From NCBI GenBank assembly GCA_021432635.1, contig MU270019.1:372001-436000 (forward strand): DNA of 64,000 nt, written 5' to 3'. The number at the start of each line of letters is the position of its first letter. The stretch's first letter is position 1. Both the position numbers and the translations under genes were made by a program. The notes under the pieces were generated by a model that worked only from the letters and a program-made list of their open reading frames with translations, was not told the DNA's origin and ran no database searches. This DNA is from Thozetella sp. PMI_491 (Eukaryota; Ascomycota; Sordariomycetes; Chaetosphaeriales; Chaetosphaeriaceae). Positions 32,413 through 44,561 of the stretch are shown here, in pieces.

Positions 32413-34155
32413 ATGGCTAATACAGGCTCTGCGAAACAGGATCTTCCCGCAGAACCGAAATTAAGCAACGAATTCGGCGAGATCCAGGACTTCGAGGCTG
32501 AACCGAACAAGTCGCTGATCCGTGCCTTTGTCCGCAAATGCGACTGGCACTTGATCCCCTTCTTGTCGCTGACCTATTTCTTTAAGTTAGTATTGTTGCC
32601 CACCGATGTCACCGGATCTCTTATTGCCTCGCGTGCTCCATTAACCACGAAATTCTAGCTCCCTTGATCGCTCGAATTTGGGAAATGCGCAGACCGCCGG
32701 GTTTTCGACCGACATTGGCCTGGTGGGCAACCAATACAACCTAATCCTCACGTTTTACTACGTCCCATTCGTCTGCTTCGCCCCCTTCTTCACTATGCTC
32801 ACCAATGCCATCACGGCGAGGTATAGTCTCAGCATCATGATGTGCGGATTTGGCCTCGCCTCACTCTCCACGGCTTTTGTGAAGAGCTTCTCTGGCGCAT
32901 TTGCTTGTCGATTCTTTGTTGGTGTATTCGAGTCTGGCTTCCTTCCATCGTAAGTTGGACTAGCACATTGATGGTTTCTAGCTAGACACGCAGTAACCTA
33001 ACCTCTACGTTCAGTGCCATAATCTACATGTCTACCTTCTATACCCGCCGCGATATTGCCTCCCGAGTTGGTTTGTTCTACGCCGCTTCCGTTGCCGCTG
33101 CCGCTTTTGGCGGTCTCCTGTCCTTCGCCGTTTTCCGTATCCAGGACAGCACGCTACATAACTGGTCATATCTCTTCGTTATTGAAGGGTCTCTTACCAT
33201 GAGCATTGGACTATCCCTTCCCTGGGTGATTCCTGGAAGTCTCAAGTCGGCCAGGTGGCTCAGTCCTGAAGTCAAGGCCGCTGGCGCCGCCCGCCTTCTC
33301 AGAGAGTCTCTTGACAAGACGGAGTATAAAATCAACTGGGCAGAGGCCCTGCGGGTACTTTCCACTTGGCACTATTATGTCCGCGGGCTGATTGCCTTTT
33401 CGTTTGGGGTTCTATTGTCTTCTAACGCCAATTTCTTGGCGATTATCACTGCGAGGCTTGGCTTCGATACAGTCAAGACCAACTTGGTGAGAATAAGATG
33501 CGCTAATCAGAGATGAAATGGAGTTTGATACGGATACTAACCAAGTCTATCTTTAGTATACGGTCGCACCTGCACTTACCGCTGCTGTTGTGCTTATACT
33601 AGTGTGCTTCTCGTCGGATTACTTCCAGGAACGGGGTGTCCACATGACAAGCATTCTTTCGTTGAGTGTTGTTGGCTATATCCTGCTCCTCACCATTGAC
33701 GTCGCGGCCCAGAGAGGCGTGGCATACTTTGCCATCTTCCTTTGCACGATCGGAGTACGTCAACCTATGCTATGAACAATGTGGACTAGCCGTGATATTA
33801 ACCTTCATACACACAGGCGTATCCCATGAGCGTCATTTTTTCGACATGGCTGGCAGTTAATTTAACCAATATGAACGCCCGTGCCTTCACGCTTGGAACC
33901 CTGATTCCAATCGCAAATGCCGCCGGCTTGCTGTCGAGCAACATCTTTTTCGCGTGGGAAGCGCCGCGCTACACTTTTGCACTGATCTGCAATTGTGTGG
34001 CAGCGGGAGTATGCATGGTGTTATCACTTTCGCACTCGATGTGGATGCGCTACGACAATCGACGTAGAGATGCCGCGCAGGGCACTATTCCAGGAGGGTT
34101 CACCACGGAGGGAATTACTGACGAGCGAGACCCTCGATTCCGTTGGATTCCGTAG
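32413..34155 (+). CDS. MFS permease, anion:cation symporter (Dal5-like) family (490 aa)
   Basis: Five exons: 32413-32585, 32659-32949, 33015-33486, 33557-33754 and 33817-34155, with introns of 62-73 nt. The polar N-terminus ends in DWHLIPFLSLTYFFN, then NSLDRSNLGNAQTAGF, the hallmark LDR.N.GNA of the Dal5/allantoate-nicotinate permease group. ACRFFVGVFESGFLPSAIIYMSTFYTRR-type sequence follows in the 32.9-33.1-kb region, and WLAVNLTNMNARAF lies in the C-terminal half. About twelve transmembrane helices are present. Members import organic anions, ureides, vitamins or small peptides. It shares a promoter with the D-amino-acid oxidase, so its substrate may feed that enzyme; this is inference. Confidence 0.92.
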
Positions 34156-34329
34156 GCCAGCCAGGCTCAGGGTTCTTATTGATGGCCCGGTACGGACATG
34201 CATTTACATTCGTCTCTACTAATTGGTATCTACTCTTCAGATAGTGGCAGAGCACAGTGCTAGATCAAAACTTCCCGGCCTATGAAACGTGTCATTCTGA
34301 AGGAATATTAAATAGTGAAAAAATTAACC

Positions 34330-36231
34330 TCATGATCCAGGGAAAACGTTCGGGCTTGGTTGGAAAGCTCTGGATCTCTGAAACCAACTTCGTGCTTCCT
34401 CATTGCTTTCCGTTCGCTTATGGCTCTCCTGCCACTTGCGTACCAGGTTTCCTTCATGCTGCTGCAGAACTGGCACTGCGGGTCGTATGAGCCTCGCCGA
34501 ACTCGCAGGAGGACGCTTCAATGCCGGCAAGGATGCCGCCGAGTGGAGCGCTGGTGGTTTGGGTAATGGTACTGATCCTTCCAGTTCGTGCACCTCATCT
34601 ACTGACCGATGGGAGCTCAGTTCATGGATTTGGGCGTGAAGTATGGGCGCTGGACTTGCAGCATGTCCAAAGAGAGCTGATAGGCCCGGGGGAGAATAAC
34701 TCAAACTTCGTGTATCTAGTCCTCTGGGTTGAGAGGTGCTTGCAGGAGTGACACCGTCGTCGATGCTGGGTTGTGTTGGGAGAGAAAGATCTATGCAGGA
34801 TGCAAGGGGCGAAACGAGCTGGCTTAGTTCTCGTGGGCGAGAAAGATCCACGGAGGATGCAGAAGGCGACACGAATTCGCCAAGCTGCGACCGAGGAGAT
34901 CGCTTGGCCACATTAACCTCCCCAGAAATCGATCTCTGGTATGAACTTCTTTGACTGGAAACCTGCTGTCTCTGCCCAATTACAGCCTTTGGACTGTCGC
35001 TGAACCCAAACGAGCCACGCAGCTCACGTGGAGGTGGTGTTTTACCGTCGGATCCCTGTGTAGATACTACTGGATCCTGGCTGGCCGGAGGCCGGTCACT
35101 CGATGCTGGCGCGTCTGTTGTGGGCTTGAGGAGTGTTGCTCTGGTGTCAAACAAGGCCTGTAGGCCGTAGTGGGTTGATGGCATAGGAGTGCTCCAGTTC
35201 TTGTTATCAATTTGGCCATGCATCGACCTCGGAAGTGAAGGAGGGCTAGGCCTCAGCTCTTCCCATGAAACTGCCGTCGAAGTAGTAACGGAACGTGGTC
35301 TCGCATGGGTATCGAGGCTATGCATTGGATTGAGCAATGGGCTGGGAACGGTTCCGGGACGTGATCTTCCAAGTATGGCAGCGGGGCTGGAGTGATCACT
35401 TGACGGAGACGAACGCAGTGCGAGGTTGGATACCGAAGGCGTTACCGTGTGATAAGAGGGGGGAGGAGAGAACAGGCTCAGCATCGATGGCTGTGAATTA
35501 AGACTGCGAGGGGAAAGCGGAGCCCATATTGAGTTGGCAGAAGGAGATTCTTCGTATTGATTAACATTAGGCAGAGGCACTGGCACATCCTGATTTCCCG
35601 TGATATCTTGGGACGGGTCCTGTGGCTGATTCTCTTCCTGGCCTTCGAGGGTAGAGCGAGTGGCCGAGTCTAGGGGTAACGGCGGTGTTGTCACATGAGC
35701 AACCCCCACACCACCGCTGTTCGTCGCTGGCTCTCGTGGATTGGGATGATCGCCATTGCCGGCCTGTTCTGTTCTGTTCTCTATTTGAACCCCAAGACGT
35801 AGGAGTCGAAATGTCCTCAGATGGCTAATCTCCTGCAGCACGGCTGTATGTTGGATTTGCAGCTTCGGAATACGGAGACTGAACGCCTCGATATCGGCAT
35901 CATCCCAGCTGATCTGGGTTGATGAGCTGCTGGCCGCGTTGGCCGTGACAAGTGGACGATATTTTTCTAGGAGTACCCCGACATCCTTGACGCTGTGCTG
36001 CGCCAGGAGGAGAGCATTTTCGGCCCTCTCTAGCTCGCGAGGGGTGTCCTGTAATGCTGTAAGGTTTTCGCTCCGCAGCTCGATCAAATAGCGTGCGTCT
36101 AGGCAAGCGGCTTGCGCCAGCTCTAGGCAGTGTCGGATCTCCTTAGGCGCATTTCCCGCATTCAGGACGAGTCCGGCGAGGCTTGTGACGCCTGAGAATA
36201 TTTGCGCCGATAAACCCGACTCGGATAACAT
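34330..36231 (-). CDS. Hypothetical protein with helical N-terminal domain and long disordered tail (633 aa)
   Basis: Intronless. ATG 36231 opens MLSESGLSAQIFSGVTSLAG, followed by about 150 residues of amphipathic helices (ALLLAQHSVKDVGVLLEKYR, LRIPKLQIQHTAVLQEISHL). The arrangement resembles N-terminal helical domains found on fungal NLR-like and related signalling proteins, but I cannot assign one. From about residue 190 it is Ser/Pro/Thr-rich and probably disordered, with repeated SPSSDHSSP-like segments. The end has ALKRPPASSARLIRPAVPVL and a basic tail. An upstream in-frame ATG (36459) would add 76 residues; the chosen start has A at -3 and begins the hydrophobic helical region. A decayed copy of part of the C-terminal coding region seems to lie at 52500-52650. 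Confidence 0.7.
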   Translation of the reverse strand: MLSESGLSAQIFSGVTSLAGLVLNAGNAPKEIRHCLELAQAACLDARYLIELRSENLTALQDTPRELERAENALLLAQHSVKDVGVLLEKYRPLVTANAASSSSTQISWDDADIEAFSLRIPKLQIQHTAVLQEISHLRTFRLLRLGVQIENRTEQAGNGDHPNPREPATNSGGVGVAHVTTPPLPLDSATRSTLEGQEENQPQDPSQDITGNQDVPVPLPNVNQYEESPSANSIWAPLSPRSLNSQPSMLSLFSPPPSYHTVTPSVSNLALRSSPSSDHSSPAAILGRSRPGTVPSPLLNPMHSLDTHARPRSVTTSTAVSWEELRPSPPSLPRSMHGQIDNKNWSTPMPSTHYGLQALFDTRATLLKPTTDAPASSDRPPASQDPVVSTQGSDGKTPPPRELRGSFGFSDSPKAVIGQRQQVSSQRSSYQRSISGEVNVAKRSPRSQLGEFVSPSASSVDLSRPRELSQLVSPLASCIDLSLPTQPSIDDGVTPASTSQPRGLDTRSLSYSPPGLSALFGHAASPAPILHAQIHELSSHRSVDEVHELEGSVPLPKPPALHSAASLPALKRPPASSARLIRPAVPVLQQHEGNLVRKWQESHKRTESNEEARSWFQRSRAFQPSPNVFPGS

Positions 36232-36882
36232 TATAGACTTGGATCTCGGCCATACCACTGTGCCGACACTTCGACAGGGAAGGTTTGCGCTCGCGCACGC
36301 GCGCAGTGCTTGTTGTAGTCGTCGCTTTCCTAGCTTGTCGAGGTGCCGATGAATCGGAGAGGTCGGGGCTAAAGAGGGGTTTGAAGCGCTTATGTTACTT
36401 AGTAGCCTAGCAGCCACACATTCGGCTACGCCCACGCCCTGGTCGAAGTTGGCGCGCAACCGCAGTACCTGCCTATTTGGCCCCCATCCCTGCTCCCAGC
36501 GTTCCCTCTCCCGTCTCTGCTAGGCATGTGAGCTAATCGTTCTATTTGCATTCTTGTCGGTATCTCCATCTACCTCATCGCTATGGTTTGAAAGCTAGTT
36601 GCCCGGACGATACTTATCCATGTCTAACGGCTTCGCTCTACGGTAGCTAAACTAGTAGCAGCATGTCTTTACGCTCATTCCCTATTTGGTATTTCTTTTC
36701 GAATTCCTTGAAATAGAAGTAGCCGTACATCTCACTTTCAATGAAAGTCAATCATGTTGCGATGCCAGTATGTTGGCTTAGGTGTCAAACATGATACGAT
36801 TTAAGTATAAGTATTATCTCGCGGCCACATGCCTAAGATACTATGTTTTACTAAAGAAATCGTCCGTACCAAACTCGCCGAC

Positions 36883-38353
36883 CTATTCTCCTGTAACCAT
36901 TGGAGCCAGGATTGTTATCGGGGTGCTAAGCCTCTTGCCTTGCTCGTCACGCACCAGCTCAAGGCCGGGATGAGTCACCAGCTCCCGTTGGTGGGTCTCA
37001 AAGACAAACCTGTATTCTCCAGGCTGCGAGAATACGACATACCCGTATTTTGTGCACTCCATTATAACCTGCTGGAGATGGGTTGTCTGTTTCGTCGCTT
37101 CACTGGGGTCAACGAAGGGCCGAAGGTAGCGACTTAGCGACGAGGCGAGTTGGGAGGCCCGCTGTCCTGCCTCCGGCCGAGGAGTTAGCGGAGTGCGGTC
37201 GTTACGATTCGTGTTCAAAAGGAAGGAGGTCAGTTGGCGCCAGCGGTTTTGGGCGAAGAGGACGACTGTTGATGAAAAGTTAGCATGCATCTTGTCTGGT
37301 TTTCTAATTGCTCTCCTCACCTTCCGAGTTCTCCTTTCCGTGCTGAATAGGTGTTTGTTCGTGGGCGAACGCTGCCGCAGAGGCAGGAAGCATGGAGACA
37401 GGCGTCTGTCGCCCAAAGGACAAGCTAGTGAAGATAGCGGATGCAATAGTGTGCTGGATGGCGGCATGGCGTGTCTCCGAATTGAAGGCAAGCGGGGCTA
37501 CGGTGGCAGCAGTATCTCCTTGCCCAATATCGTGGAGCGCTTCGGCTAAGACGCCCTGGTTCTCGGCAATAGGCTTAACATGGTAATTGCTTTCTACATG
37601 CTGCTGAACCAAATACCCCAGAGATTGAAGCTCGCGCGATAGGTCATTGTCGGATGCGGGCGCCGTGAGGAAGTGGGCTAGCTCATAATTATCTCTAACA
37701 GAGGCGACGGCAGGGGTAAGTCCAGGAGGAGGAGGAGTGACAGCGCCCGCGGCACCCTTGGGTTCGTACTCGAACCCCTGATGCGTCACGGCGGCTTCGG
37801 CGGGGCGGTATCCTTTGGAGCCACGGTTCTTTCTTAGAAGGAAGAAGGCCGCAACAACGCCAATGACAAGCCCGGCGATAAGGCAGGCAATGGCAATGCC
37901 TGCTACAACCCCAGCTGCCAGACCCTGACTTGACGGCTCTAGGAGTCCCGGGTTGGTGGGAAGTCCGGTAGAAGTTGTTGTGTTGTTTGGAAATGACGTG
38001 CTCGACACATTGAGAGTTAACTGCGAAGATGTGGACGCGATTGTTGCTCCGGTTCCTGTGACCCCGCTCGTCGAGGTGCCTGTCTCCGAGGATGATGGAG
38101 TAGTCGTTGCAGATGACGATGTAGCGGAGGTCGGTGTAGTAAGAGGAACGGTAGCGGCCAGAACCGAGGCTGGGAGAAAAACACCTATCGTTTGTGTTAG
38201 AGGATCGATGGGGAGGGTGACTGAGGTCGAGTATATCGCAGTTAATGCGGCGGTGGGAGTTAAAGTGATCTCTATCACCGAGGTGGTTATCAGGGAGGGC
38301 GGTTTACTTGTGAGCACCACCACCGCTGTCGTGTACGAACCGCTCACCGACAT
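36883..38353 (-). CDS. Mid2/WSC-like single-pass membrane protein (471 aa)
   Basis: Two exons, 38353-37321 and 37265-36883, with a 55-nt intron containing a TGCTAAC branch point. The first 150 residues are Thr/Ser-rich and suited to heavy O-mannosylation (e.g. SATSSSATTTPSSSETGTST). One transmembrane helix follows, AGVVAGIAIACLIAGLVIGV, with a basic stop RKNRGSKGYRP. The cytosolic part contains SRELQSLGYLVQQHVESNYH, then, after the intron, WRQLTSFLLNTN, FVDPSEA and FSQPGEYRFVFE. The layout resembles fungal cell-wall stress sensors, and the cytosolic domain is one I recognise as conserved but unnamed in ascomycetes. There is no obvious N-terminal signal peptide, so the membrane helix would act as a signal anchor. 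Confidence 0.75.
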
Positions 38354-39481
38354 TTTGGGAGTTTTCGTCTGTACTGGACAGTGGTTGTTGGAACGAGATG
38401 GCTCTGGAGAGCGAAGAAATTGTTGACCCGTGTGCTCTCCCGCGACCCAGCAATAAGGGTGGCCAGATCCAGGTCAAACCCAGAAGCGCCCGGGCTCAGT
38501 GCTTGACAAGGCTACGCCCCCATCAGGGGCTAAGCGTACGGATTGATTCGCACATGTACAGTACCAAAGGTCGACGGTTTGGTAAACGGAGGAGTCGTGG
38601 GGGCGGCTGCTAAGCCCCAGAGCTATTCTGCTGCCCCGCTTCTCTGCATAGTCGCAGGGTATTCGTGGATGGTCGTTGAACTTTGGGAACCACAACATTT
38701 TCCTCTCCGATATGCTCGGGCCAAATGTTTCCCTGTTCTACCTCAATGGTAGCTCGCTAAAGACGTCCGAGGAAACCTTCTTGTCAACTATTAATCATGA
38801 ATCTCGGCATGATAGACAAACCGTATGAGAAATTTGATGCTTGAAACCATCTGCTGCGGGTGTGCGGCCATAGCCAAGACGATCACTAAGTACCTGTACT
38901 AAATGTCATGTTGAAAATGCAACAATGCTGAAATGAGTGGCCCTAGCGGCCGTTGGAAAACGCAGACACTCTCCTTTCACCTTCCAAATATGAACCGCAC
39001 ATCCGTTGTATCACACATACACTACCGCATTCCTGCTGCCCAACTGCTCTGCTGATTAGAGGTAGGGTTTCTGTGGCGTGAAACCAACAGCCTCAAACCC
39101 TGGCTAGTGTCGAATCAATCAGGTCAAGGACCACCCGTGCCATATTTATCCCACGAGGCTGAGATATCACCCCTGCTTTCTGACTCTCTATTCGGTTGCA
39201 TTACTGCTGTGCCACCGGCCGTGGGCAAGGATCTTAAGCGAGTTAGTAATATACCTCAGCATTGTGTGATTTCGAGCAGCCACCGAGTGTTACCTTGTGC
39301 TGCAGGTTGGGTGGTCCGCATACCAGCTCGGAATCCTACAGCCTTGTCGTTGGTGCAGATGTTGGTTCAGAAAATCTGTGGTAATGCTTTGCGAACAGGC
39401 AGCCTTGTTGATGCAATCGTACCTCTGGAACTATCTTGGATGGGCGAAAGCTCCTCTGCTGGATCAACGACACCGCGCAAA
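38354..39481. other. Intergenic region, nothing firm
   Basis: Contains the promoters of the membrane protein (minus) and the Hsp70-like gene (plus). A frame open upstream of the Hsp70-like start from 39107 lacks conservation until ATG 39482. No gene or repeat is recognised. Confidence 0.4.
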
Positions 39482-41662
39482 ATGGGGAGCATCTCTAGGC
39501 CTGATATTTTGGTAGCTATTGACCTGGGAACCACCTACACTGGCACGTAGCTACTCCTCCGAAGCTATGGAGTATCGTGGAGGTCGCTAATGCTCCGCAG
39601 GCGTGGGTTGGGCTCGTCCTCAGGCGACCAATTCGTTGCAGACGCCCATTCACATCTTACAGAACTGGCCGGGATGCTCGACACGTAACGAGCAGAAGGT
39701 ACCAACATGCCTCGTCTACAACCAAGACAAAGACAGGACACTGTCGTCATGGGGCTTCCTGTGCGAAGAGGATGACGGCCCCGGCAAGCAACGCTTCGAG
39801 TTCTTCAAGATCTTCCTCGATAGTAAGACGCTCCAAGGCGCCCACCGACAGGGCATCCCCTCGGTGCCAGCCACCTCCGCGGATGCCCAGCAGCTCGTGC
39901 GCGATTACCTAGAGCAGATCTACTTTCACGTAAAAGACACGGTTGAGAAGCACACGGGCGCGATTGGCAGTATGGGCGGCTGGGGCAACCTGGCCGTCGA
40001 GTTTATCTTCAGCGTCCCCACGACCTGGCGGTCGCTCGAAAGCATCAACCTCTTCAAGTCCACCATTGCCAGCGCCGGTTTCGGCACCGAGAGTCCCAGG
40101 CACTCGGCCACCATCGAGCTAACCGAGTCCGAGGCCGCGGCCGTGGCCACTATCAAGCGTCGCAACATCGCGTTTGAGAAAAATGACATGTTCTTGTCTA
40201 TTGACGCCGGGGGCGGCACGACCGACTTGGCCCTCATGTGCGTCACCGAGCCTGGCGAACCTTTCCCGTCGCTAGCGCAAATGGCCACCGTCGATGGCGT
40301 CGGCATCGGCTCCACCCTTATCGACCGGGCTTTCCTGGCTCTTGTTCATCAGAGGCTGTCGCTGTTCCCGGATCTCAAATGGCAGCTGCCCCCGGATAGT
40401 GCTGAGAGGCTGGCTCGAAGCGAGCGATTCAAATCTATGAAGCACAAGTTCGGCGAGAGGGTCTATGATTCACCCATCTACAAGCTACCGATGGAAGGGG
40501 TTGGTTATACCTTCAACTACCCGGATGCCGGCATAGAGGGCGGTAGGATCTTGTTTAGCAGGTAGGCTATAGAGATACCTTTCAGAAGGCGTGCGAAACT
40601 TTCCACTAACGCGATACTGTTCAGAGCTCAGATACAGTCACTCTTCGATCCCCAGGTGCAGGCTATGCTAGCAAAGATTAGGGAGCAGCTCGACTGGTTC
40701 CATCACAACCACCCCAGTTCATACATTGTGAGCCAAGATTTCTCTTTGGTAATAGACGACAGGAGTACAGACTGCTAACACACGGCGCAGCGCTACACGA
40801 TTCTGTCCGGTGGGCTAGGCAGCTCAGCCTATGTGTCCGAGGAAATCCAGAACCAGCTCAACGCAGATCCACATCCTGCCGCCCCTCTAATCACGGTTGT
40901 CCAGGACCCAGAGCCGCAGCTCGTCGTTGTCAAGGGTTTGTTGTTGGATCGCATGCAAAAGATAGATTCGGGGGTGCGATCGGTTCTCGCGCAGCGCAGG
41001 GCACGCGCCAGCTATGGTGTCGTGTGCAAGCAGAGATACAACGCAGCCATTCACGGCAACGAGGAGACGATGACGGATTCAATCGATGGGCTGCTCTATG
41101 CCATGAACCAGATTGAATGGATTATCAAGAAGGGCGACGTCGTCGATCCAGAAAGGCCCACTGTCAGCGACTACAAGAAAAAGGTCGAGATGAACTCGAC
41201 GGTCCGGCAGTGGGACAATTTTATCATGATCTCACACAACGATCGGGAGTCTCTCCCGAAGAATAGCAAGGACCGTAGGCCACACCCTGTTATTTTCCTC
41301 GTTGCTCTTCAAACTATTGTCGCATTGCGTCTGACCAGCGAATCAAAATAGCCGACGCGAAGAAGCTGTGCACGGTACAGAGCGACCTTTCGGGGGTCAC
41401 AACGAACGAGCTAGAGCTGCGCAAACAGTCGCGATCGTGTTTCCGGAAAGGCAAGAAGTGGTATGTTTGCAGCTTCGAGGTGCGAGCCATCGTAGCCCCA
41501 GCAGACTTGCGGTTCGAGCTGTGGTTCGCTGGCCAAAAGTTCTCGCGCAACCATGAGCCCATCAAGGTAACATGGGACGAGGCTGGTACTAAGCTGGAGC
41601 CCCCTCGTCCGCCCTCCCCTCAACTCTACCCTAGGATTGTGGGGGAAATAGAGTCATGGTAG
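39482..41662 (+). CDS. Hsp70-like (actin/Hsp70-fold) ATPase (639 aa)
   Basis: Five exons: 39482-39542, 39601-40561, 40625-40727, 40791-41274 and 41352-41662. It begins MGSISRPDILVAIDLGTTYTGVGW, the phosphate-1 loop of the Hsp70/actin fold; SIDAGGGTTDLAL is the phosphate-2 loop and ILSGGLGSSAYV the adenosine motif. FIFSVPTTWR and ELTESEAAAVATIKR are typical of the divergent Hsp70-like proteins amplified in fungi. The classical substrate-binding domain is absent; the C-terminus is a different beta-rich region. Intron 1 fits only as a GC-AG intron (TG|GCACGT), because GTAGCT four bases on gives the wrong frame. ATG 39482 was chosen for its purine at -3. A role in chaperoning or signalling is unproven. 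A second such gene is at 56829-59113. Confidence 0.87.
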
Positions 41663-41926
41663 CGAACGGCAGTTGATGGGATGGGAGCAGGAGTAGCTAT
41701 GAGCAGTGAGGTGGGGGAGCTCCCTAAAGGTTTAAGAATAGAACTGTCTTGACGAAGATATACACTTCTTATTGGCTTTCATAGCAACACGGGTGGTGAA
41801 GGGAAAAACGAGCAACGTAATGCGGCTAAGATCAAGACGTCAGATATAAGACATATAGTTGACGAAGTTATCTGTTTATTCAGGCATCTACGTGCTACAT
41901 TACAGACGCAAATCAGACTCCGGAAG
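41663..41926. other. Short convergent intergenic region
   Basis: 3' flanks of the Hsp70-like and sugar-transporter genes; no feature other than presumed polyadenylation signals. Confidence 0.4.
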
Positions 41927-43874
41927 CTAAGCCACTTGGGTTACAGTAGCACCCTGGGCTGCTTTCCTCGCCCTGTCGACCGACGTCTCATAAGTGGCAA
42001 ACTTCCTGGTCGGGACATGGAGCTCAAACATCTCATCAAGCTCGACATATGACCGGTTCTTAGTCTCGGGGATGACGAACCACATGATGACGACAAAGAC
42101 GGCGGAGGTAGAGCCGTAGAAAAACATGGTGGCCGAGACGCCAAAGTTGGGGGATGAGAGCATGAGCGGCGTGCAGTACGTCGTGACAAGCGACAGGAGG
42201 GCAAAGGCAAGCGCCCCCATGTTGGCGGTCTTGGCACGGAGGATGGCAGTCGAGCAGTCGGCGAGGAAAGTGAAGCCAAGAGGACCGGCCGAGGAAGAGT
42301 AGGCCGCGACCCAGATGCAACTAGACATGCGCATGTTAGTCATTGTCGACGAGCCAGGATGTGTTCCAACTTACGACACAGCAATCATGGCGGAACCGTT
42401 GGTGGTACTCTGGGGAAGCTTCATGATGCCGCCAATGATAAACAAGAGCGGAACCATGAAGGCGCCGCAGTAGACGAGGAGTGGGCGACGTCCGACCTTG
42501 TCGGTAGTGTAGAAGCTGATGGCAACAAAGGTGACGAGGACGGAGTTGACGGCAACTGTGGCAATAAAGGGCTGCGCAATACCGGCCTGCTGGAAGAAGT
42601 AAGAGGTGTAAGAGAAGAGCACCGGTGCGCCATCCCACAGCTGGTTATTGAATGGAACGAGAGAGACGATGGTTCGGCGCTGGCAGTAATGCGTTAGATA
42701 GAGCGAGCCTTAGTGGAAAGAGAGGCGGCATGGACTTACAAGATTTGTGCCGCGGAAGCAGTCCAATACAGACACGCTCTTCTCGTTATGAGCAAGCACC
42801 TTCCCATCCTCGATCTCCTTGAGGACGATCGAGTATTCGTGCTCAAGGTCGTAGTTGGGTACATTGCCGTAGATCTTGGTCATGATCTTCTTGGCCTTCT
42901 CGTGATTGCCTCGTTGGGCGTAGAACCGAGGAGATTCGGGGATCAGGACGAGCACAATGATAGCGAGACCGACGAAGAACCACATCGAGTAGACGGCGTG
43001 GCGCCACTGGTCGACGGGCATTTGAGACACAACCTGCAAGGCAATGGCGGCAGCAAAAGAGCCAAGTGCCCACTGATACCGGTTAGCAACGACCGTAAAC
43101 GAGCATCCATTAGCCACTCACGAAGAGCTGATAGAAGCCGAGAGCGGCACCACGAGCACGGGTGGGCGCGATCTCAGAGATGTAGGTAGTGGCAGTCATC
43201 TGGTTGCAGCCGACCGAGAGACCCTGGGGACCGGTGGTTAGCTGTGTGCCTAGGTATCGCGTCATAGAGCATGTTCTCACGTTGAGGAACTTGGCAGCAA
43301 GCCAATGCGTCCAGTTGGTAGCAAAGACCTCGATGATAGCGGCGATGATCATGAATATCTGGACGGCCCAGAGAGCGGGCTTACGGCCGAAGCGGTCGAT
43401 GGGCCAGTTTCCAACAAGAAGGACAACGACAAGGGCGCCAGCGTAGGTTCCTATGCGAGCAGTCAGTACAGGAAGACATATTCAGCGCCGTGCAAGTATT
43501 GCCCAAGACTTACCACCCCATGCAGCGACGTGGTTCGGGTCCAGCACGTACGCCCCCTTAGCATCCTGGTGGCCCATCTGCTGGATAAAGCCTTTGAGGG
43601 CGACGATGTTGCCGGGCATCTTGTACTGGTACCCGTCGCCCATGGCACAGATGCCGCAGGCGAACGAGATGGCCATGGCCCGCCAGAAGTGCTTGACCGT
43701 CTGCCAGAAGGTCAGGTGGTCGTGTTTGGAGATCTCGCGCGAGTTGTCGATAACATAGTTGACAGCCTTGGCAGCCTCAATGGCCTTGCCGTCAGCGTCT
43801 TCCATGTGGACGGCATCAGTGCCAGGGGCGTCGCCCTTGACCTCGATCGTGGTCGGGAGATTGGGAGAGGACAT
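41927..43874 (-). CDS. MFS sugar (hexose-type) transporter (554 aa)
   Basis: Six exons: 43874-43514, 43450-43281, 43223-43122, 43072-42740, 42679-42375 and 42320-41927, with introns of 49-63 nt. It begins MSSPNLPTTIEVKG. Sugar-porter signatures are WPIDRFGRKPAL (the RFGRK loop between helices 2 and 3), ISEIAPTRARGAALGFYQLF (PETPAR-like region), LIPESPRFY after helix 6, FYTTDKVGRRPLL (loop 8-9) and VIPETKNRSYVELDEMFE (PETKG region). About twelve membrane helices are present. It would import sugars or related polyols by H+ symport at the plasma membrane; the exact substrate cannot be read. Confidence 0.92.
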
Positions 43875-44561
43875 GGTGGAGGCGAGGGTTTGTCTGCAGG
43901 ACGACACTCGTGAATATTCGATCTGGCAGGGGAGATCGAGTGCCATTAAAAAGAAGTAGAGCACATATGCACTGGGTCAAGGTACTGCTCGGCAATCTTG
44001 GCCCAGTCTTGATCCAGCCAGCCTTCATTTTCCGTTTCCCAATGCCATCCCTGGCGCTGGAATCCGCTATGCTTGACAAGCCGACTAGCTGGAGCCGCTA
44101 AAACCTAGCGTCTTCGCGCACCCCGCACCACTTGGCTACCCCCCGCCTCCGCAACCCCAGAGGAAGAGGCGACTCTGCGGGGAGGTTAGGGGGAGAGGGG
44201 CAGGGGGTTCGCAGGTGATCGCTAGAGCTGCCTACGACGCGAGTCAAGGACCAAAGAGACCAAGGAGATATCTACTCGCCAAGCTGGCTAAAACCGTCCA
44301 AAATTTAGTGTCCCCTCCTCCCCGGACCTGTCCCCCGCGCAATCGTTTAGCGCCCGGAAGATGGCCTGCTCGTGCACGGAAATAGGCCGGGTCCATGAAG
44401 GCCCTCTTGGAGCTGGATCGTGAGGCGCCAGTACAAGACATCACGATGGTTCATTCCCCTCGGGCCCCTACTGTTGTTCGGTTCCATCCACAGCGTCGTT
44501 CCGCCTGTCTTGACGCCCGTCACTCCATCTTCGCCTTCGGCTCTGCCCAAGTCAGCCCAAA
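43875..44561. other. Divergent promoter region between sugar transporter and PhyH-like gene
   Basis: Holds promoters of both divergently transcribed genes. C- and G-rich tracts occur at 44130-44215. No gene is supported. Confidence 0.4.

Noticed and set aside
37757-37774. Inverted repeat GGGTTCG...CGAACCC
   Set aside because: Lies in coding sequence of the Mid2-like protein and resembles a T-arm only by chance.
37953-38426. 157-codon Val-rich plus-strand frame
   Set aside because: Antisense shadow of the Thr/Ser-rich region of the Mid2-like protein.
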